DNA from: Pseudomonas bharatica CSV86
GTDB lineage: Bacteria > Pseudomonadota > Gammaproteobacteria > Pseudomonadales > Pseudomonadaceae
Assembly: GCF_000319305.2 (NCBI RefSeq)
Contig: NZ_AMWJ02000001.1
Coordinates: 1,899,001-1,963,000 of the forward strand
Direction: 5' to 3'
Length of the DNA stretch: 64,000 nucleotides
Shown here: one piece after another, positions 1 through 9,566 of the stretch
Position numbering within the stretch: position 1 is the stretch's first letter
Layout: each line of letters starts with the position of its first letter
The notes under the pieces: generated by a model
The model's input: only the letters and a program-made list of their open reading frames with translations
What the model was told of the DNA's origin: nothing
Databases searched by the model: none
Position numbers and translations under genes: made by a program

Positions 1-606
1 GAGGAAACCGACACCAGGCAGCTGTTGAAGGCGGCGTAACTGATCCCTAAGTCCCGTTTCCTTGACGATTTCGCGCAAACGCATTTCGAACAATCGCTCA
101 AGGCGTTTGCACGTCTTTTCGATGACCTCCAGTTCTTTCTCGAACAACTTTTCTCCCGACAAACTCATGCGCATCATGCCGCGCATTTCCACAATTTTGG
201 CGCGGCGTCGCAGCAGCATCTGGAGCTCGCGGTGGCCAGGCGGTGCCGGCACCCACATCTTCAGTGACGCGCGTTCCCTGTTCAGAAAACGGGCGAGCAA
301 GGTGGCGTCATTGGCGTCAGTCTTCGCTCGTACACCGAGGCTGTCACGGTAGCGGCTCAGCCTGAGACCATCGACCACATAGACGCTCAAGCCCGCACCA
401 TGAGCCTGCTCGGCAAGCTCCATGTGATAGGAGCTGGTTGCCTCGATGGCGAGGGCAGACCTTCTGGGTACTGTCTTGAGCCAGGTCTTGATCGATTTTG
501 GAGTGTTGGGGATGGCGAAAGGCTTGGTGTCTGGGCCGCTTTGAATCACCAATTCGTCTTTGGCGACATCCACACCGGCTTCGACGGGAACGACGGGCAT
601 TGCCAT
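1..606 (-). CDS. IS110-family transposase (DEDD recombinase), partial
   Basis: The frame starts at ATG 606 (a second in-frame ATG lies two codons on) and is open to the window edge: 202 residues, no stop. It shows the RuvC-like DEDD domain of IS110 transposases: D13 in AGVDVAKDEL, E55 in ALAIEATSSYH, and D97/D100 in RAKTDANDATLLARFL. It ends at LQQLPGVGFL, the start of the Transposase_20 serine-containing C-terminal domain. The missing part should be about 120-200 residues. In this family the enzyme works with a structured bridge RNA encoded next to it, and a candidate lies directly upstream. The gene looks intact as far as it is visible. Confidence 0.92.
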   Translation of the reverse strand, partial: MAMPVVPVEAGVDVAKDELVIQSGPDTKPFAIPNTPKSIKTWLKTVPRRSALAIEATSSYHMELAEQAHGAGLSVYVVDGLRLSRYRDSLGVRAKTDANDATLLARFLNRERASLKMWVPAPPGHRELQMLLRRRAKIVEMRGMMRMSLSGEKLFEKELEVIEKTCKRLERLFEMRLREIVKETGLRDQLRRLQQLPGVGFL

Positions 607-632
607 TGCTAACTGCTCTCTGTAGCGTGACG

Positions 633-802
633 GGACTTGAAGGGCGCACCCTGGCGCAGGCTTGCATCTATCGTCGCTTGCAAACGAGGCATTCCTTATC
701 GGCGCTTGGGGTGCTGAAAGGAGGAGGGGTGATTTCTCCCACGGTCTGTACTGCTCGCGACAGTCAGAAGCGAGTTATGTCCCTCCTCCTCCCTTCAAGT
801 CC
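633..802 (-). ncRNA. candidate bridge RNA of the IS110 element
   Basis: Read on the minus strand, the 170-nt region upstream of the transposase is closed by a perfect 12-bp pairing: CCCTTCAAGTCC at 791-802 on the plus strand is the reverse complement of 633-644. Inside are two further arms. The 5' arm pairs 781-789 (CCCTCCTCC) with 720-729 (GGAGGAGGGG) around an inner CTCGC/GCGAG hairpin. The 3' arm pairs GCACCC with GGGTGC (near 645-652 and 707-712). Two large loops on stems, the size, and the position 5' of the CDS all fit the bridge RNA of IS110 elements such as IS621. This is inferred from sequence pairing only. Confidence 0.6.
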
Positions 803-811
803 TACCATACA

Positions 812-880
812 AGCGGGTTTACCCGCGATTGCTATTGTGAACTCACTACCGCAATCGCGGGTGAACCCGCTCCCACAGGG
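812..880. repeat. REP pair, left copy truncated by the IS110 element
   Basis: Inverted pair: 813-832 (GCGGGTTTACCCGCGATTGC) and 851-880, whose reverse complement begins CCCTGTGGGAGCGGGTT. The left copy lacks its CTGTGGGA arm, which the IS110 junction has cut off. Confidence 0.85.
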
Positions 881-899
881 TCCGCGTCGCTTTGTGGCT

Positions 900-1079
900 T
901 TACTTCAGCTTCGGTAGATCTTCGTCCGGCATCGCATAGCTGTGCTTCTCATGCACGAACGTAGTCACTAGCGCATACAGCGTGGCGGCGATCACCACCA
1001 GGGTGATCACCGCCAGTACGGCAGGCTTGTCGGCAAAGGTGAATACGGCGCTGGCGCCTTCATAGGTACTGATGCTCAT
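900..1079 (-). CDS. small single-pass membrane protein next to Amt
   Basis: 59 residues, ATG at 1079, stop TAA at 900-902. It begins MSISTYEGASAVFTFADKPA, has one strongly hydrophobic segment (about residues 19-42: AVLAVITLVVIAATLYALVTTFV) and ends in a charged tail (HEKHSYAMPDEDLPKLK). It starts 11 nt after the Amt stop codon, so the two are very probably co-transcribed and perhaps translationally linked. I do not recognise a named family. A single-TM partner or accessory subunit of the Amt-type transporter is an inference from position only. Confidence 0.7.
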   Translation of the reverse strand: MSISTYEGASAVFTFADKPAVLAVITLVVIAATLYALVTTFVHEKHSYAMPDEDLPKLK

Positions 1080-1090
1080 GGCGTTTCCCC

Positions 1091-2448
1091 TCAGACAGTG
1101 GCTTTGCTTTCAGCGATCATCACCGGCTTGGCTTTCACCGGCTCGCCATAGATCCCGCTCCATTCCGGATAAGCCTGGGCCGGTACTTCGGTGAGATCCA
1201 GGCCACGCTCTTCGGCATGCGCCGGCACCCGCAGCACGCCCGCTTTCTTCAGCGCCCAGGACACCAGGTAGCCGGGAATGAACCCGAGCGACGCCATGAC
1301 CACGGCACCGCCCAGTTGCCCCATGAAGCTGATTTCGGCCATGCCGTTCATGTTCGGGTAACCGGAAAGGAACACGCCGCTGATCACCAGCCCGGCGAAG
1401 CCGCCGAAGCCGTGCACGGCGAATGCGCCGACCGCGTCGTCGAGGCGGAATTTCAGCAGCAGGTTGTTGACCAGTGGTGCCACGGCGGCAACGCCCATGC
1501 CGATCAGGTAGGCCAGGCCGGGGTGGTAGAGATCCAGGCCGGGGGCCACGGAGATGATCCCCACCAGGCCGCCGGACATCATCCAGTACGGCTCGCGGCT
1601 GGTCAGGTAGGCGCCGATCAGGCCCCCGCGAAGCCCATCAGGGTATTGAAGGCGAAGGCGGAGAGGGTGGTCGGCTGGCCGTAGATGTTGATCCACTGCG
1701 CGCCCGAACTGTAGATGATGCAGCCGCCGAGGAAGCCGAAGAAACCGACGATGATCAGCATCAGCCCGACCACGCTCATCGGCATGCTGTGGCCGACGAT
1801 GGCGTTGGCGCTACCGTCAGGGTTGAAGCGGCCGATCCGTGCGCCGAGGTTGATGACCACGGCCAGGGCGAAGAAGCCGGCGATCATGTGCACCACCCCG
1901 GCCGCGCCGACGTCGTGGTAGCCCCATTTGACCGTGAGCCAGCCCTCCGGGTGCCAGCCCCAGGCCGCTCCGAACAGCCAGAGCACCGAGCCGAGGAGGA
2001 TGGTCATGATGATGAAGGCGCTCATCCGCGCCCGCTCGATGATCGCCCCGGACAGGATCGAACCGGTGGTGGCGGCGAACAGCGCGAAGGCCCCCCAGAA
2101 GATGCCGGTGGCATTGTCCTTGATGTTCGGGCCCATCGCCTGGCTCCACGGCATCGCGGCGGCCAGGGCATCCATGCGCGGCACCAGGCCATCGGGGAAG
2201 GCGTTGTAGATGGCCCAGCCGAACAGGAAGAAGGTGGGGACGATGAAACCGAAGGCAAGGATGTTCTTGACGCCGGCAGCGAGGGCGTTCTTCAGGCGCG
2301 ATGCGCCGATTTCATAGGAGAGAAACCCGGCATGGATCAGGATCATCAAGGCGATGCACCACCAGTAGAAGATCTCCATGTTCAGGGTGTTGGTCATTTC
2401 GATCAGACCCTTCAATTCCTCCAGGGTCGGGGCTTTCTGTTCTTCCAT
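1091..2448 (-). CDS. Amt-family ammonium/methylammonium transporter (one frameshift)
   Basis: Multi-pass Amt/Rh-type channel, about 452 residues once a frameshift is repaired. Start is ATG 2448 (MEEQKAPTLEELKGLIEM) with GAGG 8 nt upstream. Family-like stretches: WWCIALMILIHAGFLSYEIGASR, IFWGAFALFAATTGSILSGAIIERARM, GAAGVVHMIAGFFALAVVINLGARIGRF, and in the other frame AVGAFAVHGFGGFAGLVISGVF with the pore-type His. The frame breaks at FNTLMGFAG/GLIGAYLTS (about 1621-1626). One extra G in the G5 run restores it. It closes the methylamine cluster, so it may move methylammonium, ammonium or the cluster's amines; the substrate is not visible. Confidence 0.85.
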
Positions 2449-2550
2449 CACTCGATCCTCGATGCAAATGCTTTAGGAATGTTGTGGTGGGCAGAGGGAA
2501 GTGGACTGCTTGCCTTTCAAGGCTTTTGTTGTTGTGTGTTGTTCAGCGCC

Positions 2551-2607
2551 TCATCGCTGGCAAGCCAGCTCCCACAGGTCCTGTGGGAGCTGGCTTGCCA
2601 GCGATAG
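2551..2607. repeat. REP pair (BIME)
   Basis: Head-to-head palindrome: ATCGCTGGCAAGCCAGCTCC..CACAG at 2553-2577 and its inverted copy CTGTGGGAGCTGGCTTGCC..AGCGAT at 2581-2605, between the chemoreceptor stop and the Amt start. It could form a long mRNA hairpin downstream of the chemoreceptor. Confidence 0.9.
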
Positions 2608-2612
2608 CGGTC

Positions 2613-3593
2613 TCAGGACTGCAACATGTTCTGGATCTGCTGCACCGACTCCTGGGTCCTGCGGGCCAGGTTGCGCACCTCGTCCGCCACCACCGCGAAC
2701 CCCCGGCCGCCTTCCCCGGCGCGGGCTGCCTCGATGGCCGCATTCAACGCCAGCAGGTTGGTCTGTTCGGCGATCCCGCGGATCACCCCGGCGACCTGGG
2801 CGATATGCCCGTAGGTGGCCTGGATGCTGGCCTGCTCCCGGTCATGCAGGCTGGCGGCGGTCTTCTCGTCGCTGATCTCGCGCACCGCACCGGTCACCCA
2901 GGTCAGCCGTCCCTTGGCATCGCGCAGGCAGCGCCCGCGCTCGCGGAACCAAACCTCGCCACGGGTCTTGTGGCGCATGCGGTACTCCACCGCGTAGACA
3001 CCGTCGCCACCACTGTCGACCATCGAGGCATTGAAGGCTTTCATCACGTTCTTCAGGTCGTCGGCATTGACCACGCCGAAGTAGCTGTCCCAGCCATCGG
3101 GAAACTCCTCGCGGCTGTAGCCGATCAGGGCGCGGAACTGCTCCGACCAGCGAATCACGTTGTGCGGATGGTCCGGATCACCGTTGACCACGTTCATCGC
3201 CCAGCAGCCTTCGGTAAGGGTGCGCTGGGTCAACTCCCAGACCTGGCGGTCTTCGCTCCAGCGCTCGCGCTCGGCACTCAACACCTGCAGTTGCTGTGCA
3301 ACGGCATCGCGCTCCGTGGTCAGCTGCTGCACCCGCGCATCGGCCTCGGCCAGGCGCTGTTGCAGCGCATCCAGCTCATCCGCGGTGCACGGCGGTGCTA
3401 CATAACCCTCGGCCTGCTGGCGAATCCGTTGCAGTTCGCTCCAGTCCCTTTGCAGATGTTCAAGCGTGCCGAGCAGCCGCGGCTGGCGCTGCAATAGCGG
3501 TGAATGGCCCGTAACAGAGCCATTGCGAGAAAGTTGTTCGAGCCACTGGCTGAGCTCGTTGGCCAGGTCGCTGGACGCTTTGCTGAACCACAT
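2613..3593 (-). CDS. cytosolic PAS-domain methyl-accepting chemotaxis protein
   Basis: 326 residues from ATG 3593 ([20 protein letters not shown]), chosen because GGAG lies 8 nt upstream; an ATG at 3608 is possible. Order: N-terminal helical/coiled region, a PAS domain ([44 protein letters not shown]) with a PAC-like end ([18 protein letters not shown]), then the MCP signalling tip [35 protein letters not shown]. The protein stops about 15 residues after the tip (QNMLQS), so it has only a short signalling hairpin and no membrane segment. Position beside the amine genes suggests energy or amine taxis, but this is inference. Confidence 0.85.
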   Translation of the reverse strand: MWFSKASSDLANELSQWLEQLSRNGSVTGHSPLLQRQPRLLGTLEHLQRDWSELQRIRQQAEGYVAPPCTADELDALQQRLAEADARVQQLTTERDAVAQQLQVLSAERERWSEDRQVWELTQRTLTEGCWAMNVVNGDPDHPHNVIRWSEQFRALIGYSREEFPDGWDSYFGVVNADDLKNVMKAFNASMVDSGGDGVYAVEYRMRHKTRGEVWFRERGRCLRDAKGRLTWVTGAVREISDEKTAASLHDREQASIQATYGHIAQVAGVIRGIAEQTNLLALNAAIEAARAGEGGRGFAVVADEVRNLARRTQESVQQIQNMLQS

Positions 3594-3657
3594 CGTCAGG
3601 TTCTCCATGCAAAAGGGACAATCCCTGTCCCGATTACCTGCAATTTCCCATCCAGTT

Positions 3658-5999
3658 TCACGCACGCACCCGACGTTTTTCCGGATCGTAGGCGATGGTG
3701 CTGGCCGTCACGGTCGCGGTGATGCGTTTCTGCTGGCCATCGAGCTTGCCTACTTCGATCTGCATGCCTGGCGCGCAATGGGCCACGTCCAGGCGACACA
3801 GGGCGATGTTGCGCCCCAGCACGGGCGAGCGGGTGGCACTGGTGATGACCCCGACCTGGGCCCGGCCGACCCGCACGCAATCGCCGTGGGCCGCGGTTTC
3901 ATTGCCCTCCAGCAGCAGCCCGACAAGGCGCCGCTGCGGCTCGGCACTGCGCCGCAACAGGGCGGTGCGGCCGATGAAGTCGGCCTGCTTGCTGTTCAGC
4001 GGTACGCAGAAGCCGATGCCGGCCTCGAACGGGTCGGTCTGGTCGCAGAAGTCGTAGCCGGAGAAGATCAGCCCGGCCTCGATGCGCAGCATGTCCAGCG
4101 CATCCAGCCCCAGCGGCACCAGCCCCAGCGGATCACCCAACTGCCAGAGCCGGGTCCAGATCGCCATGGCATCCCGTGGGTGACACCAGATCTCGTAGCC
4201 CAGCTCACCGGTATAACCGGTACGCGAAACCATCAGTGGTGGGCCGTTGTAGTCGTCGAGGCGCCCGGTGAGGAAGCGGAACCAGCCCAGGTCTTCCAGT
4301 GCCGGCTGGGTGCCCGGCGTCCAGATCATGCCCTTGAGCAGGGCACGGGCCAGGGGGCCCTGCACCGCTATATTGTGGATCTGCTCGGAAGCGCTCTTGA
4401 CCCACACCTTCATGCCCAGCCGCGCCGCCTGCTCGCGCAACCAGTCGCCGGCATGCTCCTCGCCGCCGATCCAGCGGAACGCATCGGCGCCAAGGCGCAG
4501 GAGCGTGCCGTCATCGAGCATGCCGCCGTGCTCGTAGCACATGGCGCTGTACACTACCTGGCCCACCGCGAGCTTGCGCACGTCGCGGGTCAGGCAGTAG
4601 TCGAGCAGGGCCTCGGCGTCGGGGCGAGCACTTCGAATTTGCGCAGCGCCGAAAGGTCCATCACCGCCACCCGTTCGCGGCAGCCATGGTACTCGGCGAG
4701 GGTGCCGTAGCCGTCGAACTGGCGCGGGGTCCAGAAGCCGCGGTATTCGGTGAATTGCCGGGTAAGGGCGCTGGTGCCGGGGTGGAAGCCGCTTTCGCGG
4801 GTCAGTTGCGCTGGAGCGTCGGGGGCTTTGCGAGTGGCCATGGCGAGACTGAAGCGCTCCTTGGCGCAATAGACGCGGATATGGATGTCGGTGGGCTGCC
4901 AGCCGTTGGCCGGGTCGATATCGTCCGGGCACGAGCTGCTGGCGCAGACCAGGTCGGTCATGGCGCGCAGCAGTACGTAGTCGCCGGGCCGCGACCAGGG
5001 TTCATCGACGGTCAGTTGCTGGTGGGCATCCACAGCGGTGTTGAAGAAAAAGTTGATCGCCGGCCAGCCCGCCCGCGGCGTCACGCCATGGCGGGCCAGC
5101 ACTCGGCTGATGTTGTCGCTGCAGTTGTCATGGCCGAAATAGCCCTGGGCCTCGTAGTAGCGCGCCGTGCAGGCCAGGGCGAAAGTGTCGTGGCGGCCAA
5201 CGGTATCGCGCACCACTTCGAGCATGGGTTGCAGGTTGCGGTCGTAGAAGCGGCTGAACAGGCCCGGGCCGGGATAGGCATTGCCGTTGAGCGTGCGCGT
5301 CACGGTCGGGTCCAGGTCGATCTGGGCGCCGCTGTCCAGGCCTCGCCGGTCGAAAGCGACGAAGTCCGAACACTGCCGGCCGGCCACATCCAGCACCTGG
5401 ATGTACTGCCCGGCGCCGACCTGGTAGTCGCGGGCGGTGCCGGGGGTGATGGTGAACTCGTCCAGCACCTCGCCCAGCGGTGCGGGCAACGGCGGTACAA
5501 AGGCCGCCCGCGCAGTGGCCCGGCGTACCAGCAGGCGCAGTTCGCTGGCCCGCGCCTGGCTGTCCACCGGCGTGGCGCCGCCGGGGGCGGCCACCAGTAC
5601 CAGCAGGTTTTCACCGCTATGGAACACCCGGCTGTGTCCCGCCGGTGTTGCCTCGGACCAGAGTCGCGCGGCGTCCGGTAACTGTCGGCAGTCGATGCCA
5701 CGGCGGGCCAGTCCCGCCGTCACATGGGCTGCCTCGCGGCTGCCGTCATGCAGCAGATGGCCGATAAACGCCGCACCGGGGCTGGGGCGCAAGCCCAGGG
5801 CGCCGAGCGCCTGGCGGTTGCCGGCGAAGGCCAGTAGTTCGGCGCGCTGGTCGCCTTCGACGTCGATCACTTCCAGGCGATCACCGGGCTCCAGCTCCAC
5901 TACCGTGAGCCCACCCGGCGCCACGCGGTGGCGTTCCACCAGCGGATTGCGGGCAAACAGCGCCGGCTCCTGCGGCCGTGAAATCACGGGTGCTTGCAT
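3658..5999 (-). CDS. tdm: trimethylamine N-oxide demethylase Tdm (one frameshift)
   Basis: TMAO to dimethylamine plus formaldehyde. Start ATG 5999 ([15 protein letters not shown]) with GAGGAG upstream; 10 nt after the tmm stop. About 780 residues when repaired. The N-terminal two thirds is DUF1989-like ([51 protein letters not shown], probable Zn site). The C-terminal part is GcvT-like ([35 protein letters not shown]), the domain thought to pass formaldehyde to tetrahydrofolate. The frame breaks at [17 protein letters not shown] near 4621-4625; C4 to C5 repairs it. Domain order and size match Tdm, so the identity is good even though the frame is broken. Confidence 0.88.
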
Positions 6000-6009
6000 G
6001 GGCTGCTCC

Positions 6010-7380
6010 TCAAGGTGCCGTGCGCTTGCCTGGGCCCGGCTGTTCGGCCAGGTAGGCCTCCAGCGAGTCGTCCAGCGCTTCCAGCCAGGGGGTGTGATGG
6101 GGCGTAGCGAGGGTTCCGGTGATCAGCGAGCGATGGCACTTGTCGCGGTAGCCCATGATGTTTTCGTACTTGTCATGCTTCCATTGCAGGAAGGTGCGGT
6201 TGACCTCGGCGATATCGAAGCTGGGATAGTCGGTGGCCGCGATCAACTGGCGAATGTATTCACCCTGGAATTCGAACATCTGCTGGGCGTTCTCCAGCTT
6301 CAGTTCCTCTTCGCGCCAGGCCTGGTCTTCGGCATGCATGGCGGCCTGGTCGGGCAGGGCGATGCGCCCGAGGATCACGTCGCGGGCATACCAGGCCTGG
6401 GCATCGAACATGTTGAAGCTGTACCACTGGTCCTGCATGCCGAGGTAGGCCAGCCGCGGGTTCTGCTCCCAGAACACGCCCTTGTACAGGTTCAGCGGCC
6501 ACAGGCGGTTGTCGGTCTTCAGGCGCAGGTCTTCCGGAAGGAAGGGGAAATGGTGCTTGTATCCCGTGCAGAGGATGATCGCGTCGATGTGCTTGCTGCT
6601 GCCGTCGACGAAGAACGCGGTGCTGCCCGTGACGTGGGTCAACAAGGGTTTTTCCTCCCAGTTCTGCGGCCACTGGTAGCCCATGGGCGCGCTGCGGTAG
6701 CAACTGGTGATGCTGCGCGCGCCGTATTTGAAGCATTGCGAACCGATGTCCTCGGCGGAGTAGCTGCCGCCGACGATCAGCACGTCCTTGCCTTTGAATT
6801 CCAGGGCGTCGCGGAAGTCGTGGGCGTGCAGGATGCGTCCGGCGAAGCTTTCGAAGCCGGGGAAGCTCGGGACGTTGGGGGTGGAGAAGTGCCCGCTGGC
6901 GACCACCACGTAGTCGAAGGTTTCGCTGGAGGTCAGGTCGTCGGCGTAGCTGTGGGCGGTGACCACGAAGGTCTGGCTGTCGGCGTCGAAGCGCACATCG
7001 CGCACGGCGGTATTGAAGCGGATCAGCTCGCGCACCCCGGCTTTCTCCACCCGGCCCTTGATGTAGTCCCAGAGCACCTCTCTTGGCGGGTATGAGCCCA
7101 TGGGCCGGCCGAAGTGCTCGTCGAAGCTGTAGTCGGCGAACTCCAGGCATTCCTTTGGCCCGTTGGACCAGAGGTAGCGATACATGCTGCCGTGAACCGG
7201 CTCGCCGTGCTGGTCGAGGCCGGTGCGCCAGGTGTAGTTCCACATCCCGCCCCAGTCGGCCTGCTTCTCGAAGCACACCAGCTCGGGGATGTCCGCGCCC
7301 TTGGCCCGGGCGGACTGGAAGGCTCGCAACTGGGCCAGGCCGCAGGGGCCGGCGCCGATGATGGCAACGCGTTGGTTCAT
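6010..7380 (-). CDS. tmm: trimethylamine monooxygenase Tmm
   Basis: Flavin monooxygenase, 456 residues, oxidising trimethylamine to TMAO with NADPH and O2. Start ATG 7380 ([18 protein letters not shown]); the open frame extends further upstream but only through REP sequence. FAD-binding GAGPCGL at residues 9-15, FMO fingerprint [11 protein letters not shown] at 179-189, NADPH-binding [11 protein letters not shown] at about 203-213. It sits directly upstream of tdm, which uses its product, and downstream of purU, separated by a REP pair. Length and neighbours favour Tmm over a general flavin monooxygenase. The reading frame is intact. Confidence 0.92.
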   Translation of the reverse strand: MNQRVAIIGAGPCGLAQLRAFQSARAKGADIPELVCFEKQADWGGMWNYTWRTGLDQHGEPVHGSMYRYLWSNGPKECLEFADYSFDEHFGRPMGSYPPREVLWDYIKGRVEKAGVRELIRFNTAVRDVRFDADSQTFVVTAHSYADDLTSSETFDYVVVASGHFSTPNVPSFPGFESFAGRILHAHDFRDALEFKGKDVLIVGGSYSAEDIGSQCFKYGARSITSCYRSAPMGYQWPQNWEEKPLLTHVTGSTAFFVDGSSKHIDAIILCTGYKHHFPFLPEDLRLKTDNRLWPLNLYKGVFWEQNPRLAYLGMQDQWYSFNMFDAQAWYARDVILGRIALPDQAAMHAEDQAWREEELKLENAQQMFEFQGEYIRQLIAATDYPSFDIAEVNRTFLQWKHDKYENIMGYRDKCHRSLITGTLATPHHTPWLEALDDSLEAYLAEQPGPGKRTAP

Positions 7381-7420
7381 GGCATCTACTCCTAGTGATG
7401 ACCCAGAGCAGACCGCGGAC

Positions 7421-7511
7421 CCTGTGGGAGCTGGCTTGCCAGCGATGGCGGTAGTGGCCCCACCATCGCAATCGCTGCGGTTCGGCGGTCCGACAAGCCA
7501 GCTCCCACAGG
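7421..7511. repeat. REP pair between purU and tmm
   Basis: CCTGTGGGAGCTGGCTTGCC at 7421 onward, spacer, then the inverted copy GACAAGCCAGCTCCCACAGG ending near 7511. It lies in the only long gap (155 bp) of the amine gene run, so tmm-tdm may have their own promoter or altered mRNA stability. Confidence 0.9.
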
Positions 7512-7535
7512 GGTCGCGGTGTGCTTGAGGGGGGG

Positions 7536-8390
7536 CTAGCGGAAAATCACCGTGCGCTCGCCGTTGAGGAACACCCGGTGCTCCAGGTGGTATTTCACCG
7601 CCCGCGACAGGGCCACGGTCTCGGTGTCGCGGCCGATGCGCACCAGGTCGTCGGGCAGCCAGGCGTGATCGACGCGCTGCACTTCCTGCTCGATGATCGG
7701 TCCTTCGTCGAGGTCCGAGGTGACGTAGTGGGCGGTTGCACCGATCAGCTTCACGCCCCGCGCATAGGCCTGGTGATAGGGCTTGGCGCCCTTGAACCCC
7801 GGCAGGAACGAGTGATGGATATTGATCGCCCGTCCCGAAAGCTGGCGGCACAGGTCATCGGAGAGGATCTGCATGTAGCGGGCGAGGACCACCAGTTCGG
7901 TGCCGGTTTCTTCCACCAGTTGCAGCAGCGCGGCCTCCTGCTGGGCCTTGGTGTCTTTGGTCACCGGCAGGTAGACGAAGCGGATGCCCTCGCGCTCGGC
8001 CATGGCCCGCAGGTCGAGGTGGTTGGAAACGATGGCGGTGATGCGCATGTCCAGCTCGCCTTTCTGATGGCGATAGAGCAGGTCGGTCAGGCAATGGTCG
8101 TACTTGCTGACCATCAGCAGCACCGGCATGGGCCGGTTGCCTTCGAACAGTTCCCAGTCCATGGCGAAGGGCACGGCGGTATCGGTGAAGCCTTCACGCA
8201 GGGCATCCAGCCCGGGCTTGATCCCGTCGTTGAACCGGAACACCGCGCGCATGAAGAAGCGCCCGGCCAGTTCGTCGTCGAACTGCGCCAGTTCGCTGAT
8301 ATAGCACTGGCGCCCGGCCAGGTAGGTGGTCACCGCCGCCACGATGCCGGAGGTGGCCGGGCAGCTGATCTTGAGGATGTAGTGGGTCAT
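7536..8390 (-). CDS. purU: formyltetrahydrofolate deformylase
   Basis: 284 residues, start ATG 8390 ([24 protein letters not shown]). N-terminal ACT domain (about 1-80), then a formyl-transferase-type hydrolase domain with the Asn/His motif [20 protein letters not shown] and the Asp motif [14 protein letters not shown]. It releases formate and tetrahydrofolate from 10-formyl-THF. In this cluster it is expected to regenerate THF loaded with formaldehyde from TMAO and dimethylamine demethylation, rather than to serve purine synthesis. It is 13 nt downstream of dmmD. No folD is present in the window. Confidence 0.92.
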   Translation of the reverse strand: MTHYILKISCPATSGIVAAVTTYLAGRQCYISELAQFDDELAGRFFMRAVFRFNDGIKPGLDALREGFTDTAVPFAMDWELFEGNRPMPVLLMVSKYDHCLTDLLYRHQKGELDMRITAIVSNHLDLRAMAEREGIRFVYLPVTKDTKAQQEAALLQLVEETGTELVVLARYMQILSDDLCRQLSGRAINIHHSFLPGFKGAKPYHQAYARGVKLIGATAHYVTSDLDEGPIIEQEVQRVDHAWLPDDLVRIGRDTETVALSRAVKYHLEHRVFLNGERTVIFR

Positions 8391-8403
8391 GGTCGTGGTC
8401 TCG

Positions 8404-9534
8404 TCAGCCCTTGGCGGTGCGCTTTTTCTTTTCCGGATCGTCGAACGGCAGGCTGTGGGCGATGGCCTTGGCGACGAGGCTGCCGCGCACTTCAAGGGGC
8501 AGGCCCTGGGTGGCGATCTGCGGCTCGACCCGGGCGATAGCCATGGAGCGTTCGGTCAGGCGCGAGTACATGGCGCAGGTGATCACCCCGACCTGGCGGC
8601 CGTCGTGCCACAGGGTGTCGCCGTTCTGCGCGGCACTGTGGCCGTCGAGCAGCACGCCGTAGATCCTGAAGCGCTCCTTGCCCTGCAGGCGCAGGTGCTC
8701 GCCGGCGCCACGGAAGTCCTGCTTGCCGGGGGACACGGTGAAGTCCAGCCCCAGTTCCCACAGGGTGTCGCCGGCCTTCTGGTCGGCGAAGGGGTACATC
8801 TGCGAGTTGTCGTAGGGGTAGAACAGCAGGTAGCTCTCGACCCGCAGCCAGTCCAGGGCCGTGAAGGCACAGGGAATGATGCCGTGGCCGGCGCCTTGCT
8901 CGAGGATGCTGTCCCAGATCAGCGGCGCATCGGCAGCCTTGCAGAAGATTTCGTAGCCGCGTTCGCCGGTGTAGCCGGTGCGGGAGATCATCACCGGGCG
9001 CTCGAACAGTTTGGTCTGCAGGTGATGGAAGTACGGCAGCTCGCGGATGCCGGGCACGTGCTCGGCGAGGAAGTCCACGGCCTTCGGCCCTTGCAGCGAC
9101 AGGTCGTGCAGGTCGTCGTCGAACAGCACCGCCACCTGCCGGCCCTGGGCCGAGCGCACCAGCATCTCGTGGCCGCTGCCGGCGCCGTGGACCACCATGA
9201 AGGCATTGGGGCCGGTGCGGTAGACGATGCAGTCGTCGGCGAAGGTGCCGTCTTCATTGAGCATGCAGGCGTACACCGACTTGCCCGGATAGAGCCTGGA
9301 GATATCCCGGGTGGTGGCGTCCTGCAGCAGGCTTTCGGCGTGGGGGCCGACATAGTGGACCTTCTTCAGCCCGGAAACGTCCATCAGCCCGGCACGGGTA
9401 CGGATGGCTTCGTGGTGGTCGGCAAGATCGCTGGCGTAGGTCCAGGCGGTGCCCATCCCGTTCCAGTCTTCGAGTTTCGAACCGAGCGCCAGGTGGCGTT
9501 CGCGGAGCGCGCTGATGCGCCAGGAGTTGGCCAT
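8404..9534 (-). CDS. dmmD: GcvT-like folate-binding protein DmmD
   Basis: 376 residues, start ATG 9534 (MANSWRISALRERHLALGSKLEDWNGMGTAW). Aminomethyltransferase fold with the family motif [17 protein letters not shown] and LRVESYLLFYPYD; C-terminal GcvT barrel (RIYGVLLDGHSAAQNGDTLW). It lies 32 nt after dmmC. In dimethylamine-degrading bacteria a GcvT-like DmmD is encoded with DmmABC and probably accepts the released formaldehyde on tetrahydrofolate. It is not a glycine-cleavage T protein by context, since no gcvP or gcvH is near. The gene is intact. Confidence 0.85.
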   Translation of the reverse strand: MANSWRISALRERHLALGSKLEDWNGMGTAWTYASDLADHHEAIRTRAGLMDVSGLKKVHYVGPHAESLLQDATTRDISRLYPGKSVYACMLNEDGTFADDCIVYRTGPNAFMVVHGAGSGHEMLVRSAQGRQVAVLFDDDLHDLSLQGPKAVDFLAEHVPGIRELPYFHHLQTKLFERPVMISRTGYTGERGYEIFCKAADAPLIWDSILEQGAGHGIIPCAFTALDWLRVESYLLFYPYDNSQMYPFADQKAGDTLWELGLDFTVSPGKQDFRGAGEHLRLQGKERFRIYGVLLDGHSAAQNGDTLWHDGRQVGVITCAMYSRLTERSMAIARVEPQIATQGLPLEVRGSLVAKAIAHSLPFDDPEKKKRTAKG

Positions 9535-9566
9535 GGTAAATGTCCTTTTGTCGTGATGAGTCGGGT

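Larger units (their letters stand above)
1..811 (-). mobile_element. IS110-family element, left part (runs off the window)
   Basis: Minus-strand IS110 transposase with about 205 bp of upstream non-coding sequence. The outer boundary is placed near 811/812 because from 812 on the sequence is a REP (GCGGGTTTACCCGCGATTG), while the expected preceding REP bases CTGTGGG are missing and replaced by CATACA. IS110 elements have no DDE transposase and usually lack long terminal inverted repeats, so the boundary rests on the broken REP alone. Some Pseudomonas IS110 elements (ISPpu9, ISPpu10) are known to insert into REPs. The other end lies outside the window. Confidence 0.8.

Noticed and set aside
344..667. 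Minus-strand frame of 107 codons overlapping the IS110 transposase
   Set aside because: It is a shifted frame of the transposase; the true frame from ATG 606 carries all DEDD motifs.
7381..7851. Longer N-terminus for the trimethylamine monooxygenase
   Set aside because: The extension reads through REP sequence and purU in another frame; [15 protein letters not shown] at 7380 is the natural Rossmann start.
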